Shown piece after piece: positions 1-9,047 of a stretch of DNA of 11,140 nt; positions within the stretch are counted from its first letter, which is position 1, and each line of letters begins with the position of its first letter. The notes under the pieces are model-generated. The model saw nothing but the letters and a program-made list of their open reading frames with translations, was not told where the DNA came from and made no database searches. The DNA is from Micavibrio sp. (GTDB lineage Bacteria > Pseudomonadota > Alphaproteobacteria > Micavibrionales > Micavibrionaceae). A program made the position numbers and the translations under genes. Location: assembly GCA_027066695.1 (NCBI GenBank), contig JAMONE010000121.1:1-11140 (forward strand), read 5' to 3'.

Positions 1-462
1 CCAACGTACAGGAGTACCTCCACCACGTTGAGGCAAAAAACCAGGGTGTATATTAATTGCAGATATTTTTGCTATATCCAAAATGCTTTTTGGTAATAAT
101 TTAGGAAAACCAAAACATAATATTAAATCAGGATTTAACTTTGTGCAGTTTTCTAAAAAGCTTTGTTGATTCAACATTCCTATGTCATAACAATCTATAT
201 TCTTTTGCTGTGCTAGCTTTGCATTATCTGGAGTCTTCATATTAAAATTATGAAGAATTTGGTCATGCGGTTGATATAATCCAAGATCAAATAATGTTTG
301 TACTAAAAAAACTTTCATTTGAAATATAAACGATGTTCTTGGACGCACTGTATTTGTACATACACCTACTACATTAGCATTTTCTTTTATAAGATAGGAA
401 AGAGCCGCGTGACCAGTATCTCCAGTTCCAAATAAAAATATACGGGGTGATGTTGGAGGCAT
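1..462 (-). CDS. Formyltransferase-family protein, probable sugar N-formyltransferase (partial, 3' end beyond left edge)
   Basis: The open frame begins at an ATG at 462 and runs off the left edge, giving 154 N-terminal residues. A glycine-rich nucleotide-fold start (RIFLFGTGDTGH, residues 7-18) is followed by PDLILCFGFPKLLP (111-124) and then NIHPGFLPQRGG (137-148). The last is the folate-dependent formyltransferase signature, with N137 and H139 matching the catalytic Asn and His of GART and methionyl-tRNA formyltransferase. The distal catalytic Asp and any C-terminal domain lie outside the window. The family transfers formyl from 10-formyl-tetrahydrofolate to an amine. True fmt normally sits beside def, whereas this gene lies 11 bases after a glycan acyltransferase and in the same operon as a PIG-L deacetylase. 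An amino-sugar substrate is therefore the likelier reading, by inference. The Shine-Dalgarno is weak, so coupling to the upstream gene is possible. Confidence 0.82.
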   Translation of the reverse strand, partial: MPPTSPRIFLFGTGDTGHAALSYLIKENANVVGVCTNTVRPRTSFIFQMKVFLVQTLFDLGLYQPHDQILHNFNMKTPDNAKLAQQKNIDCYDIGMLNQQSFLENCTKLNPDLILCFGFPKLLPKSILDIAKISAINIHPGFLPQRGGGTPVRW

Positions 463-473
463 TGTTTGCTTAT

Positions 474-1510
474 TCAAATAACTCTCCCACGCTTTCCGAT
501 ATGGCCAAGATATTTCTTTTTCATAGAACGTGTCATGAATGGCATAGCCCTATGCAAAATGCCATAGACTTTATAGCGTAAAAATAATTTCCAATTAATA
601 CAACCAGTCACCCCACATAGTATATCATAGTAATAGATTTTCTTAAGTTCTATATCCTTACTAAGACGTGACTTAAATTTGAAGACTGAGCTATCTGGCT
701 TTGATTCTGATAAATCAATATACTTAGCTCCACTTTCATGAAAAATACGCATCGCCTCCCACATAAGCAGATTATTAATACCATTATTTAAAGCATTAAC
801 AATACTTGCATTATAAGCATAGCTAACAATTTCTCCAGTGGAAATAAATATCATACCAGCAATAAATTTATCTTCATGAAAAGCACTTATAAGAATGGCG
901 TCTTTTCCGAAACTCTCTTTTATCGAAAGAAAATGACTAAAAGGTTTCAAGCTTAATGATTTTTCTAAAAAACGCCCAGTATAGATTTCATAAAAACGCT
1001 CAAGATGCGCCCAATCATACGAAATGGTGAATCCTGATTTTTCAGCTTTGCGTATCATATTTTTAGTTTTTTTAGGCACACTAAGCCAAAGATCATCTTT
1101 ATTAAGATATTCAAGAGGCAAATAAAGACTATCTTTAGTCTCCTTTTTTCCATTTAAAACAACGTCAAGCGACCCTGATGTTATATGAGTTTTTCTTAAA
1201 TTATTACACCTACATATATTTATAATTTCATTTTGTAATGCAAGTACAACATCTTCACTTTCTGCATAAAACCCATATCTACAAGAATATAAGATTTCAT
1301 CACCCTCTGTGAAATAGACTATGCATAGCCCCTTAGCATCACCTTTTTCATCTATTACAAGCAATGAGAATGTTTTCAGGTCAAATATATTTTCTAGATG
1401 TTTTTTCCAAATATAACAAGCTTGAGGTGGTAAGCTTTTTTTCACCACCAACTTATTCCACAGCTCAATGGAATCTTTATCATCACTATCAATATTATTA
1501 ATTATAAATG

Positions 1511-1514
<4 letters not shown>
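474..1514 (-). CDS. FemAB/GNAT-like acyltransferase (Acetyltransf_6 type)
   Basis: This 346-residue protein has the layout of FemAB or BioF2-like GNAT proteins. An N-terminal half of low similarity is followed by LWLSVPKKTKNMIRKAEKSG (142-161), the typical basic helix, and a second GNAT lobe: DAILISAFHEDKFIAGMIFI (205-224), SYAYNASI (231-238), an N-rich stretch leading to MWEAMRIFHESGAKYIDL (251-268), and F278KFKSRLS. Family members transfer acyl groups or aminoacyl groups from charged tRNA to amines on cell-wall or glycan precursors. The donor cannot be read from sequence. The start codon overlaps the stop of the upstream deacetylase by four bases (ATGA) with only a poor Shine-Dalgarno, so translation is probably coupled. 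The context suggests re-acylation of an amine exposed by the deacetylase. It could instead be a plain N-acetyltransferase. Confidence 0.75.
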
Positions 1515-2380
<866 letters not shown>

Positions 2381-2506
2381 AATATTTGACTGCTCTCGAT
2401 TTCTTATTTACCTACCCGTATCCTCTTGATAAGTTATATCAACTTAAAAGCCTCACCTATGTAAGGCAAGCTACAAAAATTTAGTTCATATAAATCTGGA
2501 GTCTTT
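2381..2506. promoter_or_regulatory. Divergent intergenic region between the two glycan operons
   Basis: Both operons start outward from this 126-bp gap, so promoters for each strand must lie here or inside the flanking genes. I could not find a convincing sigma-70 -35/-10 pair on either strand. The clearest structure is a perfect 6-bp inverted repeat, TTGATA-N5-TATCAA at 2426-2442, roughly central, which could be an operator. GGAG at 2498-2501 is the ribosome binding site for the rightward gene, 5 bases before its ATG. Confidence 0.45.
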
Positions 2507-3133
2507 ATGGCCACTTTAATAAATAAAAAATATATAGTTATTGGCGGAGGCGGCCACGCTCGAGTTTTAATTGATTGCCTTAAATTACTTAATTTACCTA
2601 TAATAGGGTGTGTTGACGCAAGAAAAAATAGCGGGGACATAGTTTTAGATAATATAAATATTATAGGTGATGACACCATACTCGATAATTATAATCCTTC
2701 AGATGTCTTGTTAGTTAATGGTATTGGCTCTGTAAAAGATACTAAACTTCGCACGGATATCTACAAAAAATTCAAGGAAAAGGGCTTTAATTTTGCCTCA
2801 CTAATACATCCTGCGGCTTTTGTTAGCTCATATGCACAAATTAAAGAGGGGTCGGTAATCCTTGCTGGGGCGATTATTTGCACTAATACTTACATTGGAG
2901 AAAATGTTATTATAAATACCAAAGCAAGTATAGACCATGATTGCTCAATCGGCAGTCATTCACATATTGCGCCAGGAGTTACGCTATCGGGTGGCGTTAA
3001 TGTTGGAATGGGCAGTCATTTAGGAACAGGATCATGCATAATTCAAAATTGCACAATTGCAGAAAAAATATTAGTTGGGGCGGGTGAAGTCATTAAGCAA
3101 GATATTATAGCTACAAGGAAAAATTATTCATAA
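2507..3133 (+). CDS. neuD: NeuD/PglD-family sugar acetyltransferase
   Basis: At 208 residues the protein has the standard length of the family. The N-terminal Rossmann-like domain opens with YIVIGGGGHARVL (9-21), which binds the nucleotide sugar in PglD. The C-terminal half is a left-handed beta-helix of hexapeptide repeats, with SLIHPAAFVS (98-107), then NTKASIDHDCSIGSHSHIAPG (137-157). H144 matches the catalytic His of PglD and H152 the acetyl-CoA-contacting His. Relatives O-acetylate sialic acids (NeuD) or N-acetylate UDP-4-amino sugars (PglD), and sequence alone does not separate the two. The gene opens the rightward operon that also encodes a CMP-nonulosonate synthetase, which favours a nonulosonate pathway role. 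GGAG lies 5 bases upstream of the ATG. The stop codon overlaps the next ATG by one base (TAATG). Confidence 0.85.
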   Translation: MATLINKKYIVIGGGGHARVLIDCLKLLNLPIIGCVDARKNSGDIVLDNINIIGDDTILDNYNPSDVLLVNGIGSVKDTKLRTDIYKKFKEKGFNFASLIHPAAFVSSYAQIKEGSVILAGAIICTNTYIGENVIINTKASIDHDCSIGSHSHIAPGVTLSGGVNVGMGSHLGTGSCIIQNCTIAEKILVGAGEVIKQDIIATRKNYS

Positions 3134-4827
3134 TGAGTACAGCAATGAAAAAAAAATTAAATAATAGTTTTGAAGTAAATCTTGGTGTTACAACAACAAA
3201 TTTAGATAGTGATGGTGTAAAAAATTACATATGGCCACTATCTCAAAAAAACCTTATTTCTCTTAACTCGGCACTTCTAAAAGAAACACGCCACCTTATT
3301 CAAGAAAACTTGCCTAACGAAAACTGGCATATACTACATATAATATATATAGAAATAATACGTGAAGCCATGGTGTTACTACGCTCTGCAAAATCACTTA
3401 ATCAATATGAATCTATGGGGTTATGTGTAAAAGCACCTGTAAAACACTTTCCATACTATAATGCTATGAAAAACAAAGAAAGCCTTTTGCCGGTAGTTAG
3501 CTCCAGACTTTCCTATTTAACTAATAATTTATCAAAGCCACCTAAGCACTTACGCCCCTTACGATGGCTTAAATTACTATTAGATCAAAGCGTGTATAAA
3601 CGCAAAACCGTTTCGAAAGTTATAGATAGTGATATTGTTACTTTTGTAACATCAAACTTTATGGAAGGGCATGTTAGAAAACTAAATAAAAATGGCAAAA
3701 ACGTTACTTTATGCGCATTTTGGGAATGGTTTGATCTTAAAAATAATGAAATTCCTTCGCTTGATATAGATATAACCAACATTAATCCTGCACATAAAGA
3801 ATTATTGGAAAAGTTGGCTGAAATTATAGAAAAGCATGGTTATCCATATACTAATGATATGGCAGAGGCTCTTACACTACAAACCTCTATTCTATGTAAG
3901 CTTGCATCATTTTACAGAAATCATCTTTTGCAAAATCATAAAAAAAATCCTCTTCCTAAAATTTTGTGGTTTGGAAGCGTGAATGAAATGAGAGCCAGAG
4001 TCTTGCGTGCTACTGTACAAGAATGCGGTGGATACACAATTGGCCACGATCACGGGCGCGGCTTTGCTATGGGTGTTACTAAAGGAGAGTTAGGAACTGT
4101 TTTTGATTTTTGTGACGAGCTAACCGTTTATTCAACATTTGTAGCTAAGCAAATTACCGAGTATCAGAAAAATCTTTTTACCAATGGCAATGCACTAAAC
4201 CTTGAAGGAAAAAAAGTTAAATTTACTGGTATAAATAATTGTGTAATATCACATGACGATATTAAAAAATATAACCAACTCATAACTGTTAAAAAACGTA
4301 ATGATAAACCCACAGTTATGCTGATTGCAGGCGTATTTAAGGGCGAGCATTATGCAGGGTTAAATATTTTACCCCCAGATATTACAACACTGGATTTTCA
4401 AGTGCGTCTAATTAAACATTTTACCAATCTTGGGTATAAAGTCTTGCTTAAAGCTCATCCTGAATCTCGAATCTCCCATCCAGATTCAATTTTTGATAAC
4501 CTCGATGTAGAGCGAGTTAACGGCTATGTCGAAGATCAATTACAAAATGTAGATTTAATAGTTTTTGATTTCATGTCTAGCGCTTTAAGAACTTTGGTAA
4601 TGACACAAATGCCCATGATATATTTTGATCTTGGGTATAGCCACATTGTAGGGGGAAATAAAGAGTATTTAAATAACCGTATTGAAATTATGACAGGTTA
4701 TTTTGATGAAAATAATAGAGTGCAAATTGACTGGAAATCTTTTAAAAGTGCCGTACAAAATGCACAAGAAAAAATCAATGATACTAGCTTTCTTGAAAAA
4801 TCTTTTGGTGTGCAAGGTATAAAATGA
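3133..4827 (+). CDS. Large GT-B-like protein, possible glycosyltransferase of unassigned family
   Basis: I do not recognise the family of this 564-residue protein. Its C-terminal half has the hallmarks of GT-B transferases acting on phosphate-activated or CMP-activated donors. These are a GHDHGRGFAMG loop (304-314), KVLLKAHPES (436-445), which contains a K-x-HP motif, and VDLIVFDFMSSALRTL (473-488), which contains a paired-Ser motif followed by a hydrophobic strand (MPMIYFD, 493-499). HP and SS motifs in this order are known from bacterial sialyltransferase and capsule-transferase families and from CDP-glycerol transferases. The N-terminal 270 residues are mostly helical-looking and unassigned, with no membrane segment or signal peptide. 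The gene lies two genes upstream of the CMP-sugar synthetase, so transfer of the CMP-nonulosonate is a reasonable inference. The start could be ATG 3133 or ATG 3145; AAGGA at 3115-3119 is rather distant from the first. Confidence 0.6.
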   Translation: MSTAMKKKLNNSFEVNLGVTTTNLDSDGVKNYIWPLSQKNLISLNSALLKETRHLIQENLPNENWHILHIIYIEIIREAMVLLRSAKSLNQYESMGLCVKAPVKHFPYYNAMKNKESLLPVVSSRLSYLTNNLSKPPKHLRPLRWLKLLLDQSVYKRKTVSKVIDSDIVTFVTSNFMEGHVRKLNKNGKNVTLCAFWEWFDLKNNEIPSLDIDITNINPAHKELLEKLAEIIEKHGYPYTNDMAEALTLQTSILCKLASFYRNHLLQNHKKNPLPKILWFGSVNEMRARVLRATVQECGGYTIGHDHGRGFAMGVTKGELGTVFDFCDELTVYSTFVAKQITEYQKNLFTNGNALNLEGKKVKFTGINNCVISHDDIKKYNQLITVKKRNDKPTVMLIAGVFKGEHYAGLNILPPDITTLDFQVRLIKHFTNLGYKVLLKAHPESRISHPDSIFDNLDVERVNGYVEDQLQNVDLIVFDFMSSALRTLVMTQMPMIYFDLGYSHIVGGNKEYLNNRIEIMTGYFDENNRVQIDWKSFKSAVQNAQEKINDTSFLEKSFGVQGIK

Positions 4828-5738
4828 TTAATATTCTATATGATAAAAAAGAAGCTAACGCAAAAAAAAAAGCTGGTAACATTGCCAAATCTCTTTCCTT
4901 ACGGTCTTTTAAAGTTGATGTGCTGGCTATAGAAAACCTATATAATAACAGTTGTAAAATAGCTATAATAGGGAAATCAACCAATGGTGAATTTTTAAAA
5001 CAATGCTATTCAAATGGATGTGCAGTTATAAATGTTAATCATAATATTGATGATAGTTTTATAGACGATCTATGTGATGGCTATTTAAATCGCCCTGATA
5101 TGTGGTATGCAAAATTATTTTCTGAGCCTGTTATAATTGCCAATTATGCTAATTTAAAAATGGCACTTGGATCTACAATTAATCCACGAGCAATAATTTT
5201 AAATAACGGATTAGACGGGCAGGGCGGCAACACCTCTTTAGGGCGTGGAACTCATATTGGCGCTGATGTCTTATTAAATTTAGGTTGTGCAAATTTTAAA
5301 GCTGGGAACTTTTCTCTTATTTCTGCTAATTTTTCTGCTCATGCAATGCGTCATACAACAGGGCATATATCAAATTTTGCGATTAAAAAAGGGCCTTTTG
5401 ATTTTCTTGGTTCGGTTTACGAAAGTGCCAAAGATATTACTGTGGGTAATGATGTTTGGATTGGAGAGGGAGTTACATGCTTATCAGGCGTAGAGCTTGC
5501 TGATGGTTGCGTAATTGGCGCGGGTTCTATTATAACCAAATCAACCAAAGCCTATGGTATATATGCAGGAAATCCCGCATGTTTTATTCGCTATAGATTT
5601 GATAATGAAAAAATAAAAATTCTAAGAGACTCTGAATGGTGGAATTTTTCATATAAAAAAATTTACAATATAAAAGAAGAATTTGAACAAGATATAACTA
5701 AATTACCAAATGATATATTGAAAAGGATATTATCATGA
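4824..5738 (+). CDS. CatB-like (XAT) hexapeptide O-acetyltransferase with N-terminal extension
   Basis: The C-terminal 190 residues of this 304-residue protein form a hexapeptide-repeat acetyltransferase. Repeats such as LGRGTHIGADVLL (139-151) lead to a loop with H173 and H177 (SAHAMRH), candidates for the catalytic His. The classic NDVWIGEGVTCLSGVELADG follows at 209-228, then GAGSIITKS and YAGNPACFIRYRF (247-259). This ending is typical of CatB/XAT-type sugar O-acetyltransferases, which are usually about 200 to 220 residues. Here roughly 100 further residues precede the helix. They contain an alternating strand/helix pattern (IAIIGK, AVINVNH) and resemble nothing I can name. The ATG overlaps the preceding stop by four bases and has AAGG six bases upstream. 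Acetylation of a glycan or of the nonulosonate is the likely role. Confidence 0.8.
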   Translation: MINILYDKKEANAKKKAGNIAKSLSLRSFKVDVLAIENLYNNSCKIAIIGKSTNGEFLKQCYSNGCAVINVNHNIDDSFIDDLCDGYLNRPDMWYAKLFSEPVIIANYANLKMALGSTINPRAIILNNGLDGQGGNTSLGRGTHIGADVLLNLGCANFKAGNFSLISANFSAHAMRHTTGHISNFAIKKGPFDFLGSVYESAKDITVGNDVWIGEGVTCLSGVELADGCVIGAGSIITKSTKAYGIYAGNPACFIRYRFDNEKIKILRDSEWWNFSYKKIYNIKEEFEQDITKLPNDILKRILS

Positions 5739-6433
5739 TTGCTCTAATTTTAGCGCGCGGCGGGTCAAAACGTCTACCAAATAAAAATATTTTAATGATG
5801 GCGGGTAAACCTCTAATTCATTACACACTCGAAACTGCTTTAGCTGCAAAAAATATAGATAGAGTTATATTATCTACTGACTCTGAAGAAATTCGTGACA
5901 TTGCTTTACAAATAAATGGCGTTGAAGCACCATTTTTACGCCCTAATGAATTTGCGACTGATACCGCGCAGGCCGCAGATGTGCATTTTCATGCTATTGA
6001 TTGGTTTAAAGAAAATGAGGGGCTGGATATCAAAAATTTATGCTTACTCTTACCCACCTCTCCATTGCGTCTACCCGAAGATATCGACGGTGCTATTAAC
6101 CTATACAAGGAAAGTAATGCAGATATTGTGACTTCAATTGTGCGAGCCAAACCTCTAGCATGGCACCAAAATATTGATCAAGAAACCAAGCAAATGACAT
6201 CTATTATTGACATGGATAATCGCGATGCTGTGCGAAATCATCAGGAAATGCCTGATTCTCCTGTATATCTGAATGGATCAGTTTATGTTTTGAACATAGA
6301 TAAATATCGGAAAACTCGCTCATATTTCGGTGATAAAACATATGGGTATGAAATGCCGTTATCACGTTCAATTGATATTGATGAAAGACAAGAGTTTGAA
6401 ATTGCAGAAGCTCTTTTGAATGCAAGAAAGTAA
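5735..6433 (+). CDS. neuA: CMP-nonulosonate (N-acylneuraminate-type) cytidylyltransferase
   Basis: The 232-residue product matches the full length of NeuA/PseF/LegF enzymes, which join CTP and a nine-carbon 2-keto acid to give the CMP-sugar and pyrophosphate. The CTP-binding motif ILARGGSKRLPNKN is at 5-18, STDSEEI at 47-53, LLPTSPLR at 105-112, YLNGSVYVLN at 178-187 and the Mg-binding SIDIDER at 212-218. All key positions look intact. Sequence does not separate Neu5Ac, legionaminic and pseudaminic acid enzymes reliably, and no synthase gene is present to help, so the symbol names the family only. AAGGA lies seven bases before the ATG, which overlaps the previous stop as ATGA. This is the gene that anchors the reading of the operon as a sialic-acid-like sugar pathway. 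Confidence 0.92.
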   Translation: MIALILARGGSKRLPNKNILMMAGKPLIHYTLETALAAKNIDRVILSTDSEEIRDIALQINGVEAPFLRPNEFATDTAQAADVHFHAIDWFKENEGLDIKNLCLLLPTSPLRLPEDIDGAINLYKESNADIVTSIVRAKPLAWHQNIDQETKQMTSIIDMDNRDAVRNHQEMPDSPVYLNGSVYVLNIDKYRKTRSYFGDKTYGYEMPLSRSIDIDERQEFEIAEALLNARK

Positions 6434-6444
6434 TAAATTTTAAC

Positions 6445-7323
6445 ATGAAATATTGTCTTAGCACCGTAATTTATCCTGAAATGGAAAAATATCTCGATGA
6501 GTTTATAGATTCAGTTCAAAGACTGAACAAAAAACTCGATTTAATTGTTTTTAACCACGCTATGGACATAAAATTTCCTAATATAACTACTGTTAATATT
6601 GATCCTAAGTGCAGCATAGCTCTGGTGCGCTCTAAAATGTTTTATTATCTAAAGCAACAAACTAAATACGATATTTATTTATTCATTGACAGTGACGATA
6701 TAATTCATAAGGACGCAGTTAAAAACCATACTATTGCTTTAAAAAATTCTGATTTTTCCTATGGGGATCAACTCCTATTTAGAGATGGGTTTAATAATAA
6801 TCTGCAAACTACATTATTTTCCTTTATGAACCCGCCTGATATTTTGGAAAAACCAACTGATTTATTACACGGAAATTGCGTTGGTTTATCAGCTTTAGCA
6901 CTTAGCCGTAAGGCTTTGATAGGTGTGCCTGAAAAATTTCCTGAGGAATTACAGCCATTAGATTGGTGGCTAACTATTAAATTATTAGAGGCAGGTATGA
7001 CTGGCGCGCGCGCAAATGTTGTTACCTACTATCGCCTTAGCTCTGATGCAGATTATAATTTATGTCGGTCTAAAAATATAGTAGATTTAAAAAACAAAGT
7101 TAAAATAGTTCATAAATTATTATCAAATATTACAGAGTCACAAACAGTAAAAATATTGAAAACTCGTTTAGAAAACCTCCTACAGTTAATAGAAAATGAT
7201 AATGCTTTTATTGAAAAAAGCATGAAAAAGGTTTCAGAAAAAAAGATGATGTGGTATCAGGATGTGTTTGATATCTTGGATATTATTGAACAAAAACCAA
7301 CCAAAGGAAAGTCAGATACGTGA
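6445..7323 (+). CDS. GT-A (family 2-like) glycosyltransferase
   Basis: This 292-residue protein starts in GT2 style (CLSTVIYPEMEKYLDEFIDS, 4-23) and has the metal/donor-binding acidic motif YLFIDSDDII at 78-87. The middle carries LLHGNCVGLSALALSRKAL (140-158) and the acidic LDWWLTIKLLEAG (172-184), which fits the catalytic-base region of GT-A enzymes. The last 80 residues are charged and helix-rich and may be a membrane-surface or oligomerisation segment. No transmembrane helix is evident. The donor is unknown. A CMP-sugar donor would be unusual for this fold, so it more likely adds another sugar of the repeat unit. The gene starts 11 bases after the cytidylyltransferase with a weak Shine-Dalgarno, and ends overlapping the GTG start of the carbamoyltransferase. 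Confidence 0.72.
   Translation: MKYCLSTVIYPEMEKYLDEFIDSVQRLNKKLDLIVFNHAMDIKFPNITTVNIDPKCSIALVRSKMFYYLKQQTKYDIYLFIDSDDIIHKDAVKNHTIALKNSDFSYGDQLLFRDGFNNNLQTTLFSFMNPPDILEKPTDLLHGNCVGLSALALSRKALIGVPEKFPEELQPLDWWLTIKLLEAGMTGARANVVTYYRLSSDADYNLCRSKNIVDLKNKVKIVHKLLSNITESQTVKILKTRLENLLQLIENDNAFIEKSMKKVSEKKMMWYQDVFDILDIIEQKPTKGKSDT
7303..7308 (+). promoter_or_regulatory. Ribosome binding site supporting the GTG start at 7320
   Basis: AAAGGA lies inside the end of the upstream gene, 11 bases before a GTG. GTG is preferred as the start because it puts the conserved carbamoyltransferase N-terminus (KVIGL, then LIAMAEEERF) immediately after the initiator and gives a four-base overlap like the neighbouring junctions. 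Confidence 0.55.
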
Positions 7324-9047
7324 AGGTAATAGGTTTATTTATAGCGGGGCCAAATACTGCCGCTTGTTTATTTATAGATGGCAAACTAATTGCTATGGCG
7401 GAAGAAGAACGCTTTAATCGCATAAAAACCTCATCAGAAATTTTTCCTACCCAATCAATTAAATTTTGCTTGAAAGAAGCCAACCTTAAACTTAATGATA
7501 TTGACGAGATAGCACTAGGCTGGAATTACTCAAGTTATCCTGAAAAAATGAATACACATATGTCATCAATAGCTGGACGTGAGCTTGACCCTTTTGCTGA
7601 TACGGCAGAGGGTATTATTCACGCTAAACTCTCACCTGAATTAACAAAATTTAATGTTGGTATTGCACTGAAAAAAATTGATGAAACCGCTGATGTGAAA
7701 ATTTCATGGCACGCTCATCATAAATGCCACGTCGCAAGCACACATTACCTATCTGGATTTGATAGCTCTGCCATACTTGTTATGGATGGAAGCGGTGAAG
7801 AGATTGCAACTAGCACTTGGCATGGACAGGGTGGGGAGCTGTCAATTATTGACCAGTGGGACTTACCGCACTCTTTGGGATGGTTTTATTCTGCCATAAC
7901 AGAGTGGCTAGGCTTTAGTGCCTATTCGGGAGAGGGCAAGGTTATGGGACTTGCTCCTTATGGCAATCCAAACGCAGAGGTAGCTGAAAAACTTAAAAAG
8001 TTTTGTGTTCCTGATGATAAAATAATTTACAAAATAGACCCAACTTATGTTTATTACGGTAAGCGCAGCTATTCACGTAAATTCACAGATAAATTGGTTG
8101 ATTTGTTAGGTGCAGCGCGTAGACCAGAAAGCGAAATGAGCCAATATTATATTGATGTTGCCTATGAAGTTCAAAAACGCCTTGAGGATGTTGCCATTAA
8201 CTTAGCTAAAGAATTGCTGGCAAAAACAGGTGAGCGAAAATTATGCGTTAGCGGTGGCGTTGCCATGAATTGTAAGATGAATGGTTTATTATCTAATCTT
8301 GAAGGCGTTGACGATATCTTTATTAATCCCGCTAGTTATGATGCTGGCGCAGCTTTAGGCGCAGCCTTATTAGCAATTAAAAAAGCAGGGCAAAGCCCCA
8401 CAGAAACTGAGCTAACCCATGCATATTGGGGGCCATCATTTAGTGATGATGAGATTGAATCAGCCCTGAAACATTGCGGATTAACATATACTAAACATGA
8501 AAATATAGCACAAGAAACAGCCAAACTTTTAAATGACAATAAAATTATAGGCTGGTTTCAGGGCAAGGCAGAATTTGGCGCGCGCGCGTTAGGGGCTCGT
8601 TCAATTATTGCCAATCCTATGCATCCTGATATGAAAGATATTATTAACAAAAAAGTAAAATATCGCGAAGGTTTTCGCCCTTTTGCCCCTTCAATGATTG
8701 CAGAAGTTGCTGAAAAATATATGATTGATCCTAAATATTCTCCTTTTATGATTTTAGCGTATCAGTTTAAGGATGAATATAAGGAGTTATTCCCCTCCAT
8801 TGTGCATGTCGATGATTCTGTGCGTCCGCAAACTGTTACTAAAGATTCTAACCCAATTTATTGGGAAACCATATCCAAATTTGGGGAACTATCAGGTTAT
8901 CCTGTTGTTCTAAACACATCCTTTAATATTCGCGGTGAACCTATTGTTAATACTCCGCTTGAAGCCGTACGTTGTTTTTACTCTACTGGAATGGATGCTC
9001 TTGCTATAGGATCATTCTTACTTAAAAAAACAAGGTTTTTAGCATGA
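7320..9047 (+). CDS. NodU/CmcH/TobZ-family O-carbamoyltransferase
   Basis: At 575 residues this is a full-length two-domain carbamoyltransferase. The N-terminal Kae1-like domain has AEEERFNRIK (27-36), the metal-binding HHKCH (133-137), VMDGSGEE (154-161), GEGKVMGLAPYG (205-216) and SGGVAMNCKMNG (311-322), with D341 in SYDAGAALG. The spacing of H133, H137 and D156 agrees with the iron ligands of TobZ. The C-terminal YrdC-like domain has WFQGKAEFGARALGARSI (412-429), FRPFAPSM (452-459) and NTSFNIRGEP (532-541). The enzyme moves carbamoyl from carbamoyl phosphate, via carbamoyl-AMP, to a sugar hydroxyl. The motif near residue 11 reads GPNTAAC where TobZ and NodU have a His-Asp; see findings. 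Starts at GTG, overlapping the previous stop. A glycan or nonulosonate acceptor is inferred from context. Confidence 0.9.
   Translation: MKVIGLFIAGPNTAACLFIDGKLIAMAEEERFNRIKTSSEIFPTQSIKFCLKEANLKLNDIDEIALGWNYSSYPEKMNTHMSSIAGRELDPFADTAEGIIHAKLSPELTKFNVGIALKKIDETADVKISWHAHHKCHVASTHYLSGFDSSAILVMDGSGEEIATSTWHGQGGELSIIDQWDLPHSLGWFYSAITEWLGFSAYSGEGKVMGLAPYGNPNAEVAEKLKKFCVPDDKIIYKIDPTYVYYGKRSYSRKFTDKLVDLLGAARRPESEMSQYYIDVAYEVQKRLEDVAINLAKELLAKTGERKLCVSGGVAMNCKMNGLLSNLEGVDDIFINPASYDAGAALGAALLAIKKAGQSPTETELTHAYWGPSFSDDEIESALKHCGLTYTKHENIAQETAKLLNDNKIIGWFQGKAEFGARALGARSIIANPMHPDMKDIINKKVKYREGFRPFAPSMIAEVAEKYMIDPKYSPFMILAYQFKDEYKELFPSIVHVDDSVRPQTVTKDSNPIYWETISKFGELSGYPVVLNTSFNIRGEPIVNTPLEAVRCFYSTGMDALAIGSFLLKKTRFLA

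Noticed and set aside
2434..2679. Minus-strand open frame of 81 codons across the neuD start
   Set aside because: It overlaps the intergenic region and the well-supported acetyltransferase gene, and the translation has no domain-like features.
3585..3782. Minus-strand 65-codon frame inside the 564-residue gene
   Set aside because: Antisense shadow of a long intact gene; low-complexity translation.
5287..5493. Plus-strand 68-codon frame inside the CatB-like gene
   Set aside because: Out-of-frame reading of hexapeptide repeats; the hydrophobic look comes from the T-rich shifted codons.
6204..6464. Minus-strand 86-codon frame over the neuA/glycosyltransferase junction
   Set aside because: Antisense to conserved motifs of the cytidylyltransferase (YLNGSVY, SIDIDER); no recognisable product.
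8579..8588. GCGCGCGCG run (possible Z-DNA or regulatory element); a similar run occurs near 7003-7013
   Set aside because: Both runs fall in codons, and the first encodes the conserved FGARALG carbamoyltransferase motif, so codon content explains them.
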